A stretch of DNA of 64,000 nucleotides, taken from Stenotrophomonas terrae. Its GTDB lineage: Bacteria; Pseudomonadota; Gammaproteobacteria; Xanthomonadales; Xanthomonadaceae. Each line of letters begins with the position of its first letter. Position 1 is the first letter of the stretch. The notes under the pieces were generated by a model. It did not search any database, was not told where the DNA came from, and worked only from the letters and a program-made list of their open reading frames with translations. Positions 1 through 8,333 of this stretch are shown piece by piece. The stretch is from the NCBI RefSeq assembly GCF_001431465.1, contig NZ_LDJJ01000033.1, positions 62,001-126,000 on the forward strand, given 5' to 3'. Position numbers and translations under genes: made by a program.

Positions 1-1222
1 CCATCTCGAAACCCGGGCTCTGCCGTGCGATGTCTTCATCGTGGCGAGCAACCCAGTACTGCCCGGTCCGATCCGGATCTTCGCCATGATGCAGCGAATA
101 GAACGGACGGAACTCGTGGATCGCCTCGCCCTGCGGCGTCTGCCGGATGCGGTGCACCGAATCGATGGAATGCACTTCGTAGGCGAAGGCGCGCCGCGCA
201 TCGGCAAGCACCGGGTAGTTCACGGTGCGATGGGTTACCCGGATGGGCTCGCCGTTGATCTTGAACAGATTGACGATGGGAGTGCAGCCAAGCCGCACGT
301 TATGCGTGCCGATATCCTCCAGCACCATCGCGTTGCTGCGCTCCTGCTGACCGGCATGCAGGATCAGGTGCAAGGTGAAACGGCGACTGGCGCCTGCGCT
401 GGCAGCAGTCAGGTCAAGGTCGACGAAGCCGAATTTCTCCGGATAGGCAAACAGCTCGGTCAACAGACGATAGGCCGGATGCGAGCGCGCCGGGAAATCT
501 ATCAGCGCCTCATTGTCAGCGAACCCTACCGGCGTGATCGGCGCTGCATCCAGTCGGCGCCAGCGGCCGTCACCATCGGATTCAACATAGGCAGCCTTCA
601 CCCCCAGCAGCAGTGCATCGCGCAAAGCGGCGCGCACCGAGGGCTCGCCATCCAGGAACAGCCGCAGCTTGTCGGTGCCCAGTTGGCCAAAGCCAAGCTG
701 ATCGGACAACAACTGGAAACCTAGCGAGATCTGCGCGCCGCTGCCAGTCGGCAAAGCCGTCGCCATGGGTGCATCGGCCACAGCACGGTAGGCGACCGTA
801 GAAATGCTGATCGGCGCCAACACCACGTCGTAGCTGGTGCGGAAATCGCAGGGAACGCCGCGCACCGCCCGGCTCTGCAGCGAGGTGCCGCGCGGGATTC
901 GCACCGGCGCACTCAGCTTGGAGGCAACACCGTCCATGTCGAAATAGGCGATGGCGCACGACGGGAACGGCCGCAGATAGTGCGGATACAACACGTCCAG
1001 CAGCGCATCGGTGAATTCGGGGTAGTCATCATCGATGCGTTTGGACACGCGTGCCGTCAACAGCGCGAACGCCTCGATCAAACGCTCGACGTGCGGGTCC
1101 TGGCTGCCATCAGCGGAGAGCTGCAGGCGGCCGGCAATCTTGGGGTAACGTTCGGCGAACTCGCGGCCATAACGGCGCAGGTAGGCAAGTTCACGCTCGT
1201 AGAAGGGCAGCAGATCCTGCAT
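1..1222 (-). CDS. tssF: T6SS baseplate subunit TssF (3' end beyond window)
   Basis: TssF is the large baseplate wedge subunit that, with TssG, TssE and TssK, docks the Hcp/sheath tail onto the membrane complex in the cytoplasm. The minus strand is open from ATG 1222 to the window edge, giving about 407 residues of a protein usually near 600. The N-terminus reads MQDLLPFYERELAYLRRYG, followed by a TssF-typical stretch about Y-P-K-I-A-G-R-L and D-P-H-V-E-R-L-I-E. It overlaps the tssE stop by ATGA (1221-1224 region), so the two are probably translationally coupled. tssG would be expected next, outside the window. Family assignment is firm; the C-terminal third is not visible. Confidence 0.93.
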   Translation of the reverse strand, partial: MQDLLPFYERELAYLRRYGREFAERYPKIAGRLQLSADGSQDPHVERLIEAFALLTARVSKRIDDDYPEFTDALLDVLYPHYLRPFPSCAIAYFDMDGVASKLSAPVRIPRGTSLQSRAVRGVPCDFRTSYDVVLAPISISTVAYRAVADAPMATALPTGSGAQISLGFQLLSDQLGFGQLGTDKLRLFLDGEPSVRAALRDALLLGVKAAYVESDGDGRWRRLDAAPITPVGFADNEALIDFPARSHPAYRLLTELFAYPEKFGFVDLDLTAASAGASRRFTLHLILHAGQQERSNAMVLEDIGTHNVRLGCTPIVNLFKINGEPIRVTHRTVNYPVLADARRAFAYEVHSIDSVHRIRQTPQGEAIHEFRPFYSLHHGEDPDRTGQYWVARHDEDIARQSPGFEM

Positions 1223-1782
1223 CAGAGCGCCTGTTGAGTGCGCCGGGCGCGGGTGACCTGGTACTGCAGCGTCGAGGGCTGCAACATTGCATCGAAACTC
1301 ACCGGCTCACGTGCGGGCTCAAGATCCAGCAGCGCATGGATGGTGAAGTGCAGCCCGCCGGCGAACTGATTGCCTGCATCAAGCTGCACGCTGACGTTCT
1401 TCAAACGGCGCTCGTGGCGGCCAACCGCCTGCTCCAGCGAGCGGCAGATGGCGGAACGGTCATAGGCATTGGCCAGGCTCATCGCCGAGAAGTCGGCAAG
1501 CCCGTAGGTCAACAGGGACTGGCGGCAGTTCGGGAACTCCGCCATATCGCTTTCCTGGAATGCGGCGCGCGAGTTCAGTAGCCCCTCCAGGTCGCGGGCG
1601 ATGGATTCCTTGTACTGCTCCAGCGATACGGACTTGAATATCGGCCCGGCGCCCGCGCTGCGCGGGTTATCGTCAAACAGCTTTTCCAACAGGCTGGGTT
1701 CGAGTCCCTTCATCGTTGTTTCCGGTAGCTGGGCATCCGTGCGTAAAGGCAGCGATGCAACTGCAGGGCCTTTCCTGGCCAT
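1222..1782 (-). CDS. tssE: T6SS baseplate subunit TssE (gp25-like)
   Basis: TssE is the gp25/lysozyme-like baseplate protein that helps start sheath polymerisation. The predicted 186-residue product has the family layout: a short N-terminal helix with P-S-L-L-E-K-L, then the gp25 fold with N-C-R-Q-S-L-L-T-Y-G-L-A-D (about residues 85-97), and a C-terminal F-T-I-H-A-L-L strand. The 23 residues before M24 look unlike the family. An internal ATG at 1713, preceded by GGAAA at a reasonable distance, is a credible alternative start giving 163 residues. It lies between hcp and tssF in the leftward T6SS operon and overlaps tssF by 1 bp. Confidence 0.9.
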   Translation of the reverse strand: MARKGPAVASLPLRTDAQLPETTMKGLEPSLLEKLFDDNPRSAGAGPIFKSVSLEQYKESIARDLEGLLNSRAAFQESDMAEFPNCRQSLLTYGLADFSAMSLANAYDRSAICRSLEQAVGRHERRLKNVSVQLDAGNQFAGGLHFTIHALLDLEPAREPVSFDAMLQPSTLQYQVTRARRTQQAL

Positions 1783-1833
1783 GCCGGGATTGAGACTGCG
1801 ATGGCGCTTGACGCGCCATCGCAGAACACATCA

Positions 1834-2331
1834 TCAAACGGTGTAGTTCGGGATGTTCTTGGTTGCGCTCCACTGCGCCACGGTCTTGCCACCAACACCG
1901 CCTTCCGGCTTCTGCTGCTGGTAAGTCCACTTGATGGCACCAAAGCTCAACTGAACCACTTCCTGCGGCATACCTTCCTTGTCAACCGTGGTGGTGACGC
2001 GGTGTACCAGCACGTTCAGCAGCTCGACCAGGTAGTAATTGATCGCGTTGCCGTCCTTGTCAGCGCGCATGAATTCAACGCGAGCCTTCGGGAAGGTGGT
2101 GCCGTTTGCGGCGGCCTGGTTAAGGGCCGTGGAAGCGAGGTCGATCGACTTGATGATTTCGATCGGCGACAGATTCACACGGGCTGCCGTGGTACCACCA
2201 GAGGTGGAGGCAGTGGCCGAGCGCGGCTGCAGCAGATCCTGCGAGAAGGACTGGATCTCGATCCAATCCTTGTGCTTGTCGTCGTGCGACTCACCCTTGA
2301 TGGTGTCAATGGAAAGAAAAGCATGTTGCAT
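1834..2331 (-). CDS. hcp: T6SS inner tube protein Hcp
   Basis: Hcp forms the hexameric rings that stack into the T6SS tube and is secreted with effectors. The 165-residue product starts MQHAFLSIDTIKGES, typical of Hcp, and ends with the W-S-A-T-K-N-I-P-N-Y tail. No effector extension is fused to it. The ATG at 2331 has a strong Shine-Dalgarno (AGGAG about 7 nt upstream), in keeping with the large amounts of Hcp needed. It lies 146 bp after tssC, with two hairpins between, so its mRNA may be processed or separately stabilised. Confidence 0.96.
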   Translation of the reverse strand: MQHAFLSIDTIKGESHDDKHKDWIEIQSFSQDLLQPRSATASTSGGTTAARVNLSPIEIIKSIDLASTALNQAAANGTTFPKARVEFMRADKDGNAINYYLVELLNVLVHRVTTTVDKEGMPQEVVQLSFGAIKWTYQQQKPEGGVGGKTVAQWSATKNIPNYTV

Positions 2332-2392
2332 ATCTGGTCTCCTAAATTCCGTTCTTCCGTGAGATTGTTTGCCAAGCGGGGGCTCGGCGGTT

Positions 2393-2454
2393 GAGGGGGG
2401 CTTCGCCCTCTAGAAATGTGCGCCACCGCGAGATAGGGACCGAAGTCCCTATCT
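2393..2454 (-). promoter_or_regulatory. Two intercistronic hairpins between tssC and hcp
   Basis: Positions 2431-2454 form a perfect 10-bp stem. Read on the minus (mRNA) strand it closes with C-UUCG-G, an exceptionally stable tetraloop. A second G/C hairpin (GAGGG...CCCTC) lies at 2393-2410. Neither is followed by a U run, so they look less like terminators than like mRNA processing or stability elements. Such an element would let hcp mRNA outlive the tssB-tssC part. Function is inferred. Confidence 0.6.
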
Positions 2455-2477
2455 GACGCTACAGCAACAGCAAAACG

Positions 2478-3968
2478 TTACGACTTCTTCGCGGAAGCCG
2501 GCAATTCGGCAACCAGACGCAACGAAACAGACAGCTCATCGAGCTGGAAATGCGGCCTGATAAAGGCCACCGCGCGGTAGACACCGGGCTTACCCGGCAC
2601 TTCCGAAACTTGCACAGACGCTTCACGCAACGGGAACTGCGCCTTGGCTTCCTGGCTGGCGTTGTCGTCCAACAATACGTACTGGGCGATCCACCGGTTC
2701 AGGAATTCCTCGACGTTGCCCGCGGATGCGAAGCTGCCGATCTTTTCGCGCATCATCGCCTTCAGATAGTGAGCGATACGCGAAACCGCGAAAATGTACT
2801 GCAGCTGCGCAGACAGGATCGCGTTGGCATTGGCCGAATCGGTGTTGTACTTCTTCGGCTTCTGTGCCGACTGCGCACCAAAGAAGGCGGCATAGTCGGT
2901 GTTCTTGCAGTGCACCAGCGGCATGAAGCCGAGGTCACTGAGTTCTTTTTCACGACGGTCGGTGATAGCCACTTCGGTGGGGCACTTCAGCGCCACTTCG
3001 CCGTCATCGGTACGGAAGGTGTGGGTCGGCAGGTCTTCGACCAGGCCGCCGCCTTCCACGCCGCGGATCGCCGCGCACCAGCCATAGCTTTCAAATGCCT
3101 GGGTCAGGCGTGCACCGGCCGCATAGGCGGTGTTGCACCACAGGAACTTGCTATGGTCTGCCGCTTCGATCTCTTCAACGAAGTTGAAGCCCTCGACGGT
3201 GGTGCCGTCCTTGGGGTTGTACGGCAGGCGGCCGAGGAAACGCGGCAGCGTGAGGCCCACATAGCGGCTGTCCTCGCTCTCGCGGAACGACTTCCACTTG
3301 GCGTACTCGACCGTGTCGAACACCTTGGCCAGGTCACGCGGCTTGCCCAGGTCGGTGAACGACTCCAGGCCGAACATGCCTTCGCTGGCAGCGGACAGGA
3401 ACGGCGCATGCGCGGCAGCGGCCACGTGCGACATCTGCTCGATGAAGTACATGTCTTCCGGCTGGCGGCCGAGGAAGTAGTCGCCGATCAGTGCACCGAA
3501 CGGCGCACCACCGAAGGTGCCGAACTCTTCTTCATAGACCTTCTTGAACAACGCGCTCTGGTCGAAATCGATGGCCGATTTGAAATCCTTGACCAGATCC
3601 TTCTTCGGCGAATTGAAGACCTTGATCTTCATGTTCGGACCGGTGGAGGTCTGCGAGCACAGGTAGTGCAGGCCGCGCCAGCTGCCTTCCAGCTGCTGGA
3701 ATTCCGGGGCATGCATCACCGCGCTGAGCTGCTCGGAAATGATCCGGTCAATCTCGGCGATACGCGCATCCAGGGTCAGGTTGAGATTGTCGGACACCAC
3801 CACGGTGCCGTCCATGACCTCCTGCGCCAACGCGGAGATGATGTCCTTGGCACGCTCGTGCTCGGTGCGCGACTTGGCAACCTTGCTCTTCTCGACGATC
3901 TGATCAAGCAGGTCGATTTCTTCGGTAGCCGCGGCAGGCGCGGACAGTTGTGTGGCTTCAGCTGCCAT
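2478..3968 (-). CDS. tssC: T6SS contractile sheath large subunit TssC (VipB)
   Basis: TssC pairs with TssB to build the contractile sheath around the Hcp tube; contraction drives injection. The 496-residue length is standard. Landmarks are L-E-G-S-W-R-G-L-H-Y-L near residue 95, the F-G-G-A-P-F-G-A-L-I-G-D motif near 150, and G-R-L-P-Y about 250. The C-terminus ends in P-A-S-A-K-K-S. The start ATG 3968 has an AGGAGG Shine-Dalgarno that overlaps the last codons of tssB, 3 bp upstream, so the two are almost certainly co-translated at matched levels. Confidence 0.97.
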   Translation of the reverse strand: MAAEATQLSAPAAATEEIDLLDQIVEKSKVAKSRTEHERAKDIISALAQEVMDGTVVVSDNLNLTLDARIAEIDRIISEQLSAVMHAPEFQQLEGSWRGLHYLCSQTSTGPNMKIKVFNSPKKDLVKDFKSAIDFDQSALFKKVYEEEFGTFGGAPFGALIGDYFLGRQPEDMYFIEQMSHVAAAAHAPFLSAASEGMFGLESFTDLGKPRDLAKVFDTVEYAKWKSFRESEDSRYVGLTLPRFLGRLPYNPKDGTTVEGFNFVEEIEAADHSKFLWCNTAYAAGARLTQAFESYGWCAAIRGVEGGGLVEDLPTHTFRTDDGEVALKCPTEVAITDRREKELSDLGFMPLVHCKNTDYAAFFGAQSAQKPKKYNTDSANANAILSAQLQYIFAVSRIAHYLKAMMREKIGSFASAGNVEEFLNRWIAQYVLLDDNASQEAKAQFPLREASVQVSEVPGKPGVYRAVAFIRPHFQLDELSVSLRLVAELPASAKKS

Positions 3969-3971
3969 CGC

Positions 3972-4472
3972 TTACTCCTCCTTTGCCGCGCCGAGCTTCT
4001 TCAGCTGCTCGGTGTTGTTGAGCACATCGGTCAACAGGTCTTCGAGCTTTTCATTGCCCGCCAGCTTGTTGCGTAGATCGGCCAGCTTGGTGCGCGACTC
4101 AAGCAGACGACGCAATGGATCGATCTGCTGCACCACTGACTCCGGGCGGAAGTCTTCAATCGAGTTGAACTTCAACTCGACGCCGAACTCGCCACCGCTC
4201 TCGCTGACCTTGTTGGGCACGCGGTATACCGCGCGTGGGCCGGCCGCTTCCATCACTTCGTCGAAATTGTCCAGATCGACGTTGACGAACTTGCGGTCCT
4301 TGACCTTGGGCAGCGGATTCTCCGGCGTGCCGCTGAAGTCACCCATTACACCAACCACAAACGGCAGCTCTTTCTGCTCGATCGCGTCGCCCTTCTCTAC
4401 GTCATAGGTAAGCTGCACGCGCGGCGGCCGGATCTTCTGCAACCGCTTTTGAACGCTGTCCTTCTTGGCCAT
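3972..4472 (-). CDS. tssB: T6SS contractile sheath small subunit TssB (VipA)
   Basis: The 166-residue product is the small sheath subunit and partner of TssC. It shows the family start MAKKDSVQKRLQKIRPPRV, the V-E-K-G-D motif, and the L-P-F-V-V-G-V-M-G-D-F-S-G core at residues 35-47, then an acidic helical C-terminus. Sheaths assembled from TssB/TssC are disassembled by ClpV (TssH), which is not in this window. The start has AGGAGA 7 nt upstream. It follows the TPR lipoprotein gene by 32 bp in the leftward operon. Confidence 0.97.
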   Translation of the reverse strand: MAKKDSVQKRLQKIRPPRVQLTYDVEKGDAIEQKELPFVVGVMGDFSGTPENPLPKVKDRKFVNVDLDNFDEVMEAAGPRAVYRVPNKVSESGGEFGVELKFNSIEDFRPESVVQQIDPLRRLLESRTKLADLRNKLAGNEKLEDLLTDVLNNTEQLKKLGAAKEE

Positions 4473-4504
4473 GGGTGTCTCCTGACTGGTCCTGTTGATC
4501 CGGC

Positions 4505-5134
4505 TTAGTTGCCAATGTTCTGGAAAGGATCGGCGCCGTTGTCACGTGCCGGGCGCGCCGGTGGCGGCTGCGCACCTGCAGGCGGCGCAGCGCGACGACC
4601 AGCTGCCGTCGAACGTGCCGCCGGTCGCGTTGCACGCTGCGGCTTCGGCTTGCCCGTCTCCAGGATCGCGTCGCCCATGGTGGAACGCAGCGTGGTGACC
4701 AAGGTCTGCGCTTCACGCTGTGCGGTTTCAGAGGCCAATGCACCGCGCCCACTCAGGCGCTGCAGCGATTCGTTGGCAATACGGAAGCCTGCGACGGTCA
4801 GTACGCCATCGGCAACAAGGTCATCGGGATCGCGTTGCAGCACTTCTTCGGCCGCAACAATGGCACGCGCATAGCGGGCCTGATCGAACTGCAACTGGGC
4901 AATGCGCACCCAGGGTTCTTTACGCGTGGGGTCTGCTTTGGCGGCGACTTCAAAGGCACTGATCGCAGCATCGGCACCTGCCGTCGAGACCTGCGCCTCG
5001 GCATTTGCCAGCGTTACATCGAAAGGAACTTCCGCCGCTTTCTTTGGTGTGGATGCACAAGCCCCCAACCCCGCCAGCAACGCTACCGCCAACATCGAAC
5101 GACACGCTGCCGCCCCAAACATCTTCACATCCAT
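4505..5134 (-). CDS. T6SS-associated TPR lipoprotein, first gene of leftward operon
   Basis: The 209-residue product has a signal peptide ending in the lipobox L-G-A-C (Cys26). The middle (about residues 45-150) is helical and resembles two or three TPR units, for example D-P-T-R-K-E-P-W-V-R-I-A. The C-terminal third is low-complexity Pro/Ala/Arg. ATG 5134 was chosen over an in-frame start 31 codons upstream because the signal peptide begins here and AAGGA lies about 8 nt upstream. Its place as first gene of the tssBC-hcp-tssEF operon suggests a T6SS accessory role at the envelope. No standard Tss/Tag name can be assigned with confidence. Confidence 0.8.
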   Translation of the reverse strand: MDVKMFGAAACRSMLAVALLAGLGACASTPKKAAEVPFDVTLANAEAQVSTAGADAAISAFEVAAKADPTRKEPWVRIAQLQFDQARYARAIVAAEEVLQRDPDDLVADGVLTVAGFRIANESLQRLSGRGALASETAQREAQTLVTTLRSTMGDAILETGKPKPQRATRPAARSTAAGRRAAPPAGAQPPPARPARDNGADPFQNIGN

Positions 5135-5361
5135 AGTGATTCCTTCGTCGAAATAAGTTCCTAAAGGGAGCCGCATTTCCGCCGATACAACTCGCGGGAA
5201 TCCAGTCCCAGCGGCGGCAGTGTACATTCGGGAATGCGCGCCGGTATAGTCATTTTCGAAATCGCGATTTGTTTGCTCTGAACATTTCCTTCACATCGGC
5301 GTGCTGCACTTGCATCCAGATGTAGTCATTCGTCCGCTGTTTTTATGGCGCCCATCACTAA
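5135..5361. promoter_or_regulatory. Divergent promoter region of the two T6SS half-operons
   Basis: This 227-bp gap separates the leftward lipoprotein-tssB operon from rightward tssJ, so it must hold promoters for both directions. It is noticeably more A/T-rich near 5240-5360 than the coding DNA around it. No clear sigma-54 (TGGC-N8-TTGC) or other recognisable operator was seen. The call rests on gene orientation alone. Confidence 0.6.
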
Positions 5362-5985
5362 ATGAATGCGTACATGAGCAAACTTCTGCGTGTTGTTTCA
5401 GTCACAACTTTTTCCCTTCTTACTACCATCGCATTAGGCGGCTGTGCTTCGGGCAGCAAGCTGGGCAAGGCCGTGGACAGTACACTGCAAGCCGTTGGGC
5501 TGCGTGAAGCCAAGCCTGAGAAACCTCCTGTAATTCCGCTCAATATCTACGCAGGGACAAATCTCAATGCCGGCAATGACAAGCGTGCGAGCGCTGCGGT
5601 ATTGAAGATCTACCACCTGCGCAGCGGGCAACGTTTTGAACAGGCGCCCTTCAATGCCTTCCTTGATCAGGCCGGGGAACAAGCAGCCCTAGGCGCGGAC
5701 CTGCTATCGGTCAATGAAGTGGTCCTGACACCGGGTGTACGCCAGCAATTGTCCGAACAACTTAGTGATGGCACCGCTGTCATCGGCGTGGTCGCACTGT
5801 TCCGCTCACCAGCTGAAGGGCGCTGGCGCATGGCCTTTGATGCACGCACCAAGAATCTTCCCAATGACGGCATAACCCTTGGCGTGCATGCCTGCGCATT
5901 GACTACCGACAGCGCCGCGCTGAGCAGCCGCATATCCGGCGACTCGGGCAGCCTGGCGTCGGTCCGCTGCGCCGGAGCACGTTGA
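5362..5985 (+). CDS. tssJ: T6SS outer-membrane lipoprotein TssJ
   Basis: TssJ is the outer-membrane lipoprotein that contacts TssM in the T6SS membrane complex. The 207-residue product has an N-terminal signal peptide with lipobox L-G-G-C (Cys28), followed after a linker by the C2-like transthyretin fold expected of TssJ: I-P-L-N-I-Y-A-G, P-F-N-A-F-L and G-V-V-A-L-F-R, with W-R-M-A-F near residue 154. Starts at 5362 and 5374 are both possible; neither has a good Shine-Dalgarno. It is the first gene of the rightward half-operon, and 194 bp separate it from tssK. Confidence 0.9.
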   Translation: MNAYMSKLLRVVSVTTFSLLTTIALGGCASGSKLGKAVDSTLQAVGLREAKPEKPPVIPLNIYAGTNLNAGNDKRASAAVLKIYHLRSGQRFEQAPFNAFLDQAGEQAALGADLLSVNEVVLTPGVRQQLSEQLSDGTAVIGVVALFRSPAEGRWRMAFDARTKNLPNDGITLGVHACALTTDSAALSSRISGDSGSLASVRCAGAR

Positions 5986-6179
5986 TCGGGCCGTGGTTTT
6001 CGCAGCCTCTTCAACATTGCCAGCCAAGCATGCGCTAGTATCTTTCGCGTTGAAACCGCATGAGGCGGTGGCAAACAGGATGTGAATGGAGTTTTCACAT
6101 CGGCTGCCAGCGCAGCGATTATGTGACTTGAGCGCCACGCTCGATGCAACGCGCCAACGGAATTTCCAAGGATTGAAAT

Positions 6180-7532
6180 GTGGCTTACGTAAGCAGGATG
6201 TCGAAGGTTTTATGGGGTGAAGGATTGTTCCTTCGCCCGCAGCACTTCCAGCGTCAAGACGCCTATCACGAGGCGCGCCTGCAGGATCTGTCGCAGACTT
6301 TGCACCCCTATGCATGGGGCGCGCGGCGTGTGCGCTTTGACCCGCATGCATTGGCCGGTGGCACCTTGCGCCCGCTCGATCTGTCTGCGGTTTTTCCAGA
6401 CGGCGAGAGCTACGACGCGCCGGTGCACGACAGCTTGCCCGATGCCGTATCTCTGCAGGATCTGCCACCCGGGGTACAGGCAACAATCGTGTATCTGGCA
6501 TTACCGCTATTGCGTGATGACGGTCGCAATTGCGCAGATGCTGAAGGCAGCGTGCTTGCGCGTTATCGCCAGGCCAATCGGGTTTCGGATGATTTGTTCA
6601 CCGATGCCGCCGAAGCTGAATTGGCATATCTCAGCAAAGCAGTGAAGCTGCTTACCGATGACCAACCCAAGGATGCCTACGCCACCGTGCCGGTTGCACG
6701 CGTGCGCAGAACATCCAGCGGTGGCTTCGAACTGGACGATGAATTCATCCCACCCTGCGCGCAGTTGCAGGCATCGCCGTTCCTGCATCGCGAGTTGCGC
6801 GCCGTACTGGACGCGCTGCAAGCCAAAGTGGATGCGCTGTACGGGCTGCACCGGCAAACTTCGCAGAACATCATTGAATTCCGCTCGGGCGATATCGCAT
6901 CGTTCTGGCTGCTGCACACCATCAATTCATCGTTCAGCGCCCTCGCCCATCTGCTGCATCACCCGCAGCTGCACCCCGAGCGCCTGCACCAGGAATTGCT
7001 GCGCATGGCCGGCGCCCTGCTCACCTTCTCCAACACGTACCAGCTCAACGACCTGCCGGTGTATCGCCACGATCAACCGGAGGCTTCGTTCCGCAAGCTG
7101 CTGGAAATCGTGCGTGCGCTGCTGGAAACCGTTATCTCCACGCGCTACTTCAAGATCGCATTGAACGAGATCAAGCCGTCCTACCATCTGGGCCGGCTGG
7201 ATTCGCAGCGCATCGATGGCGAAGCCTCGTTCTACCTCTCCGTTTCGGCCTCCATGCCGGCGCAGGAGCTGATCCAGACGGTGCCTATCCGTTTCAAGAT
7301 CGGCGCACCCGACGACGTGGAGAAATGCGTGCTTTCCGCGCTGCCAGGCGTGAAGCTCACCCACGCGGCGCAGGTGCCGGCTGCAATTCCGGTCCGTCCC
7401 GGCAGCCACTATTTCGAGTTGGATGCACGCGGTGCTTTGTATGAACGCATGCTCAAATCGCAGTCGCTGATGATCTATGTCCCCTCCGGCATTGCTGATC
7501 TCAAGCTCGAACTCGTTGCGGTGACCACCTGA
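6180..7532 (+). CDS. tssK: T6SS baseplate-membrane connector TssK
   Basis: TssK is a trimeric cytoplasmic protein linking the TssEFG wedges to TssL and TssM. The 450-residue product begins with the near-invariant V-L-W-G-E-G-L-F-L-R-P-Q-H-F-Q and keeps family length. The start used is GTG 6180 because AAGGA lies 7 nt upstream; ATG 6198 would give MSKVLWGEG and is an alternative. The overlapping ATG at 6178 is in another frame and hits a stop after four codons. It overlaps tssL by TGATG. Confidence 0.96.
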   Translation: MAYVSRMSKVLWGEGLFLRPQHFQRQDAYHEARLQDLSQTLHPYAWGARRVRFDPHALAGGTLRPLDLSAVFPDGESYDAPVHDSLPDAVSLQDLPPGVQATIVYLALPLLRDDGRNCADAEGSVLARYRQANRVSDDLFTDAAEAELAYLSKAVKLLTDDQPKDAYATVPVARVRRTSSGGFELDDEFIPPCAQLQASPFLHRELRAVLDALQAKVDALYGLHRQTSQNIIEFRSGDIASFWLLHTINSSFSALAHLLHHPQLHPERLHQELLRMAGALLTFSNTYQLNDLPVYRHDQPEASFRKLLEIVRALLETVISTRYFKIALNEIKPSYHLGRLDSQRIDGEASFYLSVSASMPAQELIQTVPIRFKIGAPDDVEKCVLSALPGVKLTHAAQVPAAIPVRPGSHYFELDARGALYERMLKSQSLMIYVPSGIADLKLELVAVTT

Positions 7533-8323
7533 TGAACTCACACCTGCCTCCGACCCCGGGCCCGATGCCGTCACTGACCGGCAACGCAGCCATGGCCAAC
7601 AACGCACAGATCTCCGCAGCGCCGCAAAGCCTGCAAGATCTGATGGCAGATGGCTTCTACTTGTTGTTGCTGCTCAAGCGCGGGCAGCTGCCCAACGATG
7701 CCGAAGGTTTCGTGCAGACGGTGCAGAAGTTCCTCGACAGCGTCGAACGCAACGCGATGCGCCTTGGCATTGCCGCTGAAGATGTCTACGCATCCAAGTA
7801 CGCCTTCTGCGCAGCCGTTGATGAGGCCATCCTCTCGCAGCCGTCGGCATTGCACGAGGTGTGGGAACGCAATCCACTGCAGCTGCGCATGTTCGGCGAG
7901 CACCTGGCTGGCGAACACTTCTTCGACAAGCTTGAAGAGCTGCGCCGTCAGGGTGCACCGCGACTGCCGTCGCTGGAGGTTTACCATTACTGCTTGCTGA
8001 TGGGATTCGAGGGCAAGTACCGCCTCGAAGGCACCGAAAAGCTGGGCTACCTGACCGCGCGCCTGGGCGACGAAATCGTCTACCTGAAAGGCAAGCGGCA
8101 TGGCTTCGCGCCCCACGCGCTGCCGCCAGACAACATCCGCAACCAGCTACGCCGGGTAATTCCGTTGTGGTTGCCGGCTGCGGTGGTTGGCTGCTTCGGC
8201 GTGCTGGCCTTCATCGGCCTTCGCACCTACATGGGCCACGATACCCGCCAGCAACTGGCTGCCTACAACAACGTCGTGCAGATGCCCGAACGCACTGCGC
8301 ACATCACGATCACCTTGCCATGA
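7532..8323 (+). CDS. tssL: T6SS inner-membrane protein TssL (DotU/IcmH family)
   Basis: TssL anchors the baseplate to the inner-membrane complex with TssM. The 263-residue product has a cytoplasmic DotU domain (about residues 32-200, with A-V-D-E-A-I-L-S near 95 and F-G-E-H-L-A-G-E-H-F-F near 121), then a single C-terminal transmembrane helix at about 211-232 and a short periplasmic tail. It lacks the OmpA/peptidoglycan-binding extension found in some TssL proteins. Its ATG overlaps the tssK stop by 1 bp, and vgrG1 follows after 10 bp. tssM and clpV are not present in this window. Confidence 0.95.
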   Translation: MNSHLPPTPGPMPSLTGNAAMANNAQISAAPQSLQDLMADGFYLLLLLKRGQLPNDAEGFVQTVQKFLDSVERNAMRLGIAAEDVYASKYAFCAAVDEAILSQPSALHEVWERNPLQLRMFGEHLAGEHFFDKLEELRRQGAPRLPSLEVYHYCLLMGFEGKYRLEGTEKLGYLTARLGDEIVYLKGKRHGFAPHALPPDNIRNQLRRVIPLWLPAAVVGCFGVLAFIGLRTYMGHDTRQQLAAYNNVVQMPERTAHITITLP

Positions 8324-8333
8324 GCCTGTCGAT

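Noticed and set aside
2550-4076. 508-codon open frame on the plus strand opposite tssC
   Set aside because: It is antisense to a certain tssC gene, has no recognisable domain, and reflects the codon bias of high-GC DNA.
5986-6179. Possible small gene or sigma-54 promoter between tssJ and tssK
   Set aside because: No coding frame with a ribosome site and no TGGC-N8-TTGC match was seen; the gap is likely only a leader of tssK.
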